Shown here in pieces: positions 60,372-64,000 of a stretch of DNA of 64,000 nucleotides. Within the stretch, counting starts at the first letter, position 1. The number at the start of each line of letters is the position of its first letter. The notes under the pieces are model-generated. The model saw only the letters and a list, made by a program, of their open reading frames with translations. It was not told the origin of the DNA and ran no database searches. The position numbers and the translations under genes were made by a program. The stretch spans positions 1 through 64,000 of the forward strand of contig JBBDIG010000021.1 in assembly GCA_040880525.1 (NCBI GenBank), written 5' to 3'. The stretch is from Bacteroidia bacterium. Its GTDB lineage: Bacteria; Bacteroidota; Bacteroidia; CAILMK01; JBBDIG01.

Positions 60372-62759
60372 ATGAGACTTATCGTACTTACGTCATTCCT
60401 GATGGCTACTTGTGCTTTTCCTGCAAAGGCCCAAATAACTCAGACCATTCGGGGCATTATTAAAGATACTGATTCCAGGGTGTCCCTTCCCGGTGCCACC
60501 GTTGCCGTGTATGAGGGGCATACCTTCATTTCAGGTACCAGTTCAGGCCAGGACGGGGGGTATCGAATAGAAAAAGTCCCGGTGGGCAGATATACCCTGT
60601 TGGTAACCTACGTGGGGTATCACAGTTTTTCAGCACCGGATATAATTGTCAATACCGGAAAAGAGGTGGTACTTGATATTTTCCTGGAAGAGTCGGCCGT
60701 GCAATTGGATTCAGTGGTGGTAACAGCCGTTCCCAAAGGGGAGCCTTCCAATGAAATGGCCATGGTAAGCGCCCGCCCGTTTTCAGTGGATGAAACTGAG
60801 CGCTATGCCGGCAGCCGGGGTGACCCGGCCCGGATGGCCTCTAATTTTGCCGGTGTACAGGGAAATGATGATTCAAATAACGGCATTATAGTAAGGGGCA
60901 ATTCACCTTATTCCATGCAATGGCGCGTGGAAAACTTAAATGTGCCGGGCATGAACCATTTTGTCCTTACAGGAAGGACTAACGGACCAGTAAGTATTTT
61001 GAATAACAAATACCTCGCTACCTCCGATTTTTATACCGGTGCATTTCCCGCAGAATTCGGCAACAGCATCGGAAGTATTTTCAACCTTAAAATGCGGAAT
61101 GGCAATAATCAGCATCATGAGTTCACCGGGCAATTGGGACTTTTTGGTACAGAGTTGTTCCTTGAAGGGCCAATATCGAAGCAAAACCGGTCTTCTTATT
61201 TTCTGAGTTACCGGTATGGTACAGTGGCCATTTTCCAGGCTTTGGGCATTAGTGTGGGCACCAATGCAATACCTTACTACCAGGATGGTGCCTTTAAACT
61301 GAATTTCCCCGGCAACAACAGTAATCTCTCCATCTTTGGAATTGCCGGACACAGTAAAATTGACCAGATACAGAGCACGGAAACAGATACAGGGTTTGTG
61401 GACTTATATTCCTCGGTACCGAGTGATCAATACTTTTCTGCGGGAAAATATGTCACAGGGATGAACTATGGCAAAACCCTCAATGAGCGGACTTACCTGA
61501 GGATCACCCTTGGCGCTACCCGTGACCATTCAAACAATGAGGTTTATGATGTACACAGGCATATAGAAAGTGGCAGCTTTGTTATAGATAGCCTCACTTT
61601 TGACCAGAACTATGATTATACTTTTGATAAGTTTTCGCTTAATCCCTACCTTACTAAGAAACTTTCACGAAAACATAAAATACGGTTAGGGGCGGATGCG
61701 GAAATGTTGCACTTCGATTTGTTCAGCAGGCATCAGGATTATGTTAAGAATGTAGTGATAACTTCACGGGATTTCCGTGGGAACGCATGTTTTCTTCAGC
61801 CATACGTGAGCTGGTTATATGCGGTGTCTGAAAAATTTTCCTTCAAAGCAGGTTTACATGCCCAATATTTGGGCCTCAATGGCAGTGTATCGCTCGAGCC
61901 AAGGACAGGGTTCAAATGGCAGCTCAATGACAGGCAGAAAGTTAGTTTTGGGGCTGGTTTGCATAGCCAGATGTTATTGCCTTTCACTTATTTCTCCCGC
62001 ACTATTTTACCTAATGGGAATGCTTCACTTGAAAGCTTCAACCTCGACTTTATGCGTAGTGCCCAAGGGGTGTTGGCCTATACCCATATATTTGGTACAG
62101 TTAGAACGAGGTTGGAAGCCTACTATCAGCATTTGTACCGCGTACCGGTAAATAAGGAACCATCAAGTTATTCCTATTTGAATCAAGGTGCTGGCTATTC
62201 AGATATTGTCCCTTATCAGCTAACCTCAGCAGGTTTAGGAAGAAATTATGGTATTGAATTAACTATGGAACGGTTCTTTAGCAATTCTTATTTTTTCCTG
62301 ATCACCGCCTCATTGTTCGACTCCAAGTACAAGGGCAGTGATGGGGTTTGGTATAATACCGCGTTCAATGGTGTGTACGGCTCCAGTATTTTGGTGGGCA
62401 AGGAATTCAAGTGGGAGAAAAATAATCAACATACAATAGGGGTGAGCGGTAAGTTAACCCTTGCCGGGGGCAGGCGGTACACACCTATTGATACTGTGGC
62501 ATCAAGGTTAGAAGGACGGGCAGTTTATGTAGAAGGCGCGGAAAATTCCCTGCAATTGAAAGATTACTTCAGGACAGATCTGCGGATTATTTACAAAATG
62601 AATACCCCCAAAATTACCCATGAACTCGGTATTGACCTGGTGAATATATTCAATACCAGAAATGTATTGCGGCAGGTGTATAATCCGTCTGAAGTGAAAG
62701 TGGTGGAAGTTTATCAATTGGGCTTTTTACCGGTATTTTTTTACCAAATTAATTTCTGA
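60372..62759 (+). CDS. TonB-dependent outer membrane receptor
   Basis: 795 residues from the ATG at 60372. A signal peptide (MRLIVLTSFLMATCAFPAKA) is followed by a carboxypeptidase-regulatory-like beta-sandwich (TQTIRGIIKDTDSRVSLPGATVAVYEG...FLEESAVQLDSVVV). A plug-like region (residues about 120-230, GDPARMASNFAGVQGNDDSNNGIIVRGNSPYSMQWRVENLNVPG) and a beta barrel ending in the outer-membrane-typical terminal Phe (YQINF) follow. It imports a large ligand across the outer membrane using TonB energy. No SusD gene is adjacent, so it is not a typical polysaccharide utilisation locus. Confidence 0.9.
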   Translation: MRLIVLTSFLMATCAFPAKAQITQTIRGIIKDTDSRVSLPGATVAVYEGHTFISGTSSGQDGGYRIEKVPVGRYTLLVTYVGYHSFSAPDIIVNTGKEVVLDIFLEESAVQLDSVVVTAVPKGEPSNEMAMVSARPFSVDETERYAGSRGDPARMASNFAGVQGNDDSNNGIIVRGNSPYSMQWRVENLNVPGMNHFVLTGRTNGPVSILNNKYLATSDFYTGAFPAEFGNSIGSIFNLKMRNGNNQHHEFTGQLGLFGTELFLEGPISKQNRSSYFLSYRYGTVAIFQALGISVGTNAIPYYQDGAFKLNFPGNNSNLSIFGIAGHSKIDQIQSTETDTGFVDLYSSVPSDQYFSAGKYVTGMNYGKTLNERTYLRITLGATRDHSNNEVYDVHRHIESGSFVIDSLTFDQNYDYTFDKFSLNPYLTKKLSRKHKIRLGADAEMLHFDLFSRHQDYVKNVVITSRDFRGNACFLQPYVSWLYAVSEKFSFKAGLHAQYLGLNGSVSLEPRTGFKWQLNDRQKVSFGAGLHSQMLLPFTYFSRTILPNGNASLESFNLDFMRSAQGVLAYTHIFGTVRTRLEAYYQHLYRVPVNKEPSSYSYLNQGAGYSDIVPYQLTSAGLGRNYGIELTMERFFSNSYFFLITASLFDSKYKGSDGVWYNTAFNGVYGSSILVGKEFKWEKNNQHTIGVSGKLTLAGGRRYTPIDTVASRLEGRAVYVEGAENSLQLKDYFRTDLRIIYKMNTPKITHELGIDLVNIFNTRNVLRQVYNPSEVKVVEVYQLGFLPVFFYQINF

Positions 62760-62785
62760 CATTCTGAAACCTTTTTGACGCCTTT

Positions 62786-63058
62786 ATGAAAAAACTGCTG
62801 CCCCTACTTTTCCTGGCCCCTCCCAACATTCTAATTGCAGGGGCACCTGATTCCATTGCTACATTTATATTTCAAGAACAATTAAAAACGGAATACGGCC
62901 TCATTCCATTAATGGAAGGTTTTATAGGCAAGCCTGATACAATTGCCATTCATGATTGCCAGGTTGAAATAGCAGCAAAGAATAAAGGTGGGATCAAAAT
63001 GTATTTTGTGAAAGGGGCCAGCACCTTGAAATTGTCACGAATTGGAGGCCCATTATGA
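62786..63058 (+). CDS. short protein with signal peptide, N-terminal paralogue of the next gene
   Basis: 90 residues. A signal peptide (MKKLLPLLFLAPPNILIAGA) is followed by DSIATFIFQEQLKTEYGLIPLMEGFIGKPDTIAIHD, which aligns with the start of the next protein (DTVYTFVFKEGMQARYDLSDLVDRMVDTTGRITIEE). It thus looks like a truncated or duplicated copy of the sensor's N-terminus. The stop overlaps the next start (ATGA). It may be a secreted fragment or a decaying copy. Confidence 0.55.
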   Translation: MKKLLPLLFLAPPNILIAGAPDSIATFIFQEQLKTEYGLIPLMEGFIGKPDTIAIHDCQVEIAAKNKGGIKMYFVKGASTLKLSRIGGPL

Positions 63059-64000
63059 AAAAACTGCTGGTCATATGGCTGTTGATAATCCCAGCCCTCC
63101 TCCAGGCGGATACAGTTTATACCTTTGTCTTTAAAGAAGGGATGCAAGCCAGGTACGACCTTAGTGACCTTGTGGACCGGATGGTTGATACTACGGGCCG
63201 TATTACCATTGAAGAGATCTTGACAAGCAGAGACCTTCAAGGGCGGTTTAAGCCTATTGACAATTTAGGAAAAGAAACATCACTTGACGCTGTTGTATGG
63301 AGCAGGGCGGTATTTCTGAACATCTCGAAAAGGCCAGTGGACTACCTCCTTTCACTGTCCAATGCTGACTCTTTGGCTGTTTTTAAAGTAAACCAGGGCA
63401 AAATCACTAAAGATGTTTTAGGTAAAAAAATACCTATTCAGCAAAAAACATTTAAAAGTCATCTTGACCATGTTAGGGTCGTTTTAAACCCTGGCGAATC
63501 GGATACCTTTTATATAAGGGCTTCAGGGGATCAGTTTTATGATATTTTGCCCGGTACTTCGGTGCAGTTGATTCAAGAGTCGAGATGGCGCCTGGTGCAG
63601 TACCTCTCCATTTTCACAAGTGGCATCCAGGTGCTGATGCTGGGCTTATGCTTGCTATTGTTTTTTATTTTCAAAGACCGTCAATACCTGCTTTTTATCT
63701 TGCCGCTGACTGGTTTCCTGATTTGGTTTTCTTACAGGACTGATATTCACATTATTTTTAATACATTTCCTGTGCTTACGAAATATCAACCTGTTTTAAC
63801 GGGCTGGTATATGCCATTAACAGTTGCCGTTTTTTTTCTAGGGTATGTAGGTATCCGCAAGAAACTGAAATGGGTGTATTATACCCTTTGGGTTTTAATC
63901 CTTGCTACAGTAGGGGTATCACTTTTAAGCCTCTTGGTGCTCCATTATTCAAATAACATGGTGAATAGCCTGGTCCTTATTTTTATGTTGGTGGGATATG
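63055..64000 (+). CDS. 7TM-DISM-type sensor protein (partial)
   Basis: The 315 codons present start at ATG 63055 (MKKLLVIWLLIIPALLQA) and run off the window. After the signal peptide comes an extracellular beta-rich DISM-type domain (residues about 20-175) with WSRAVFLNISKRPVDYLLSL and LNPGESDTFYIRA. Membrane helices begin at about residue 185 (SIFTSGIQVLMLGLCLLLFFIF, LFILPLTGFLIWF, and further ones), matching the 7TM-DISM_7TM module. Such proteins end in a histidine kinase, GGDEF or cyclase domain, which lies outside the window. The start overlaps the preceding stop by 4 bases. Confidence 0.85.
   Translation, partial: MKKLLVIWLLIIPALLQADTVYTFVFKEGMQARYDLSDLVDRMVDTTGRITIEEILTSRDLQGRFKPIDNLGKETSLDAVVWSRAVFLNISKRPVDYLLSLSNADSLAVFKVNQGKITKDVLGKKIPIQQKTFKSHLDHVRVVLNPGESDTFYIRASGDQFYDILPGTSVQLIQESRWRLVQYLSIFTSGIQVLMLGLCLLLFFIFKDRQYLLFILPLTGFLIWFSYRTDIHIIFNTFPVLTKYQPVLTGWYMPLTVAVFFLGYVGIRKKLKWVYYTLWVLILATVGVSLLSLLVLHYSNNMVNSLVLIFMLVGY

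Noticed and set aside
1-64000. tRNA, rRNA, tmRNA genes or CRISPR arrays
   Set aside because: I looked for T-loop motifs in the intergenic gaps and for regularly spaced repeats with unique spacers and found none convincing. A tRNAscan/CRISPR search would be decisive.

Overview
The window is chromosomal DNA of a member of the Bacteroidota. The evidence is two very large secreted proteins with type IX secretion (T9SS) type B C-terminal domains, a further protein with a type A sorting tail, a TonB-dependent receptor with a carboxypeptidase-regulatory-like N-terminus, 7TM-DISM-like sensors, a single-chain glycyl-tRNA synthetase, a Bacteroidota-style integrase operon, and TAnnTTTG promoter boxes. 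I cannot name the genus from the sequence.

Positions 1 to about 6.5 kb are an AT-rich accessory region. Single genes all point right and are separated by structured, repeat-rich spacers: an attC-like inverted repeat at 1138-1275, a large inverted repeat at 1724-1819, and an 83-86 bp direct repeat at 1828 and 3636 that brackets a T9SS-exported protein. Cargo includes an unknown protein, a small membrane protein, a TIR-domain protein that lacks the start of its TIR fold, a K/P-rich 46-residue peptide, and an XRE-ImmA/DUF4411 toxin-antitoxin-like pair. The region ends in a broken REP-associated transposase with its REP-like hairpin.

Positions 6.8 to 36.1 kb are ordinary chromosome: an exonuclease/GIY-YIG fusion, diacylglycerol kinase, glyS, a tandemly duplicated lipoprotein, T9SS surface proteins, aspartokinase, fbp, formimidoylglutamase, a membrane class III cyclase, a pirin, smpB, a MerR-cobalamin regulator beside an ECF sigma factor, and mnmE. 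The mnmE gene carries an in-frame insertion of tandem repeats between G-motifs 4 and 5.

Positions 36.13 to 57.95 kb are a 21.8 kb integrative element inserted at the last codons of mnmE. This is the same kind of site used by Salmonella genomic island 1. Both boundaries carry a 15-bp core (TGTATTGG[A/G]AAGTAA) and a shared 22-bp repeat. The left end holds excisionase-like, integrase and primase/helicase-like genes that overlap tightly, preceded by five 10-bp-phased GATAC repeats. The cargo is (1) a six-gene rightward cluster: PLD-SNF2 helicase, Eco57I-type N6-adenine methylase, three proteins of unknown function and a DprA/SLOG-like protein; and (2) a leftward DUF4407/coiled-coil/lipoprotein set divergent from a 574-residue unknown protein plus a radical SAM enzyme. 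The first looks like a restriction- or DISARM-like defence system. The second is the best candidate for something undescribed.

Positions 57.95 to 64 kb hold the right junction, a frameshifted IS next to a decayed DUF262 gene, then intact chromosome: a TonB-dependent receptor and the start of a 7TM-DISM sensor preceded by a short paralogous fragment.
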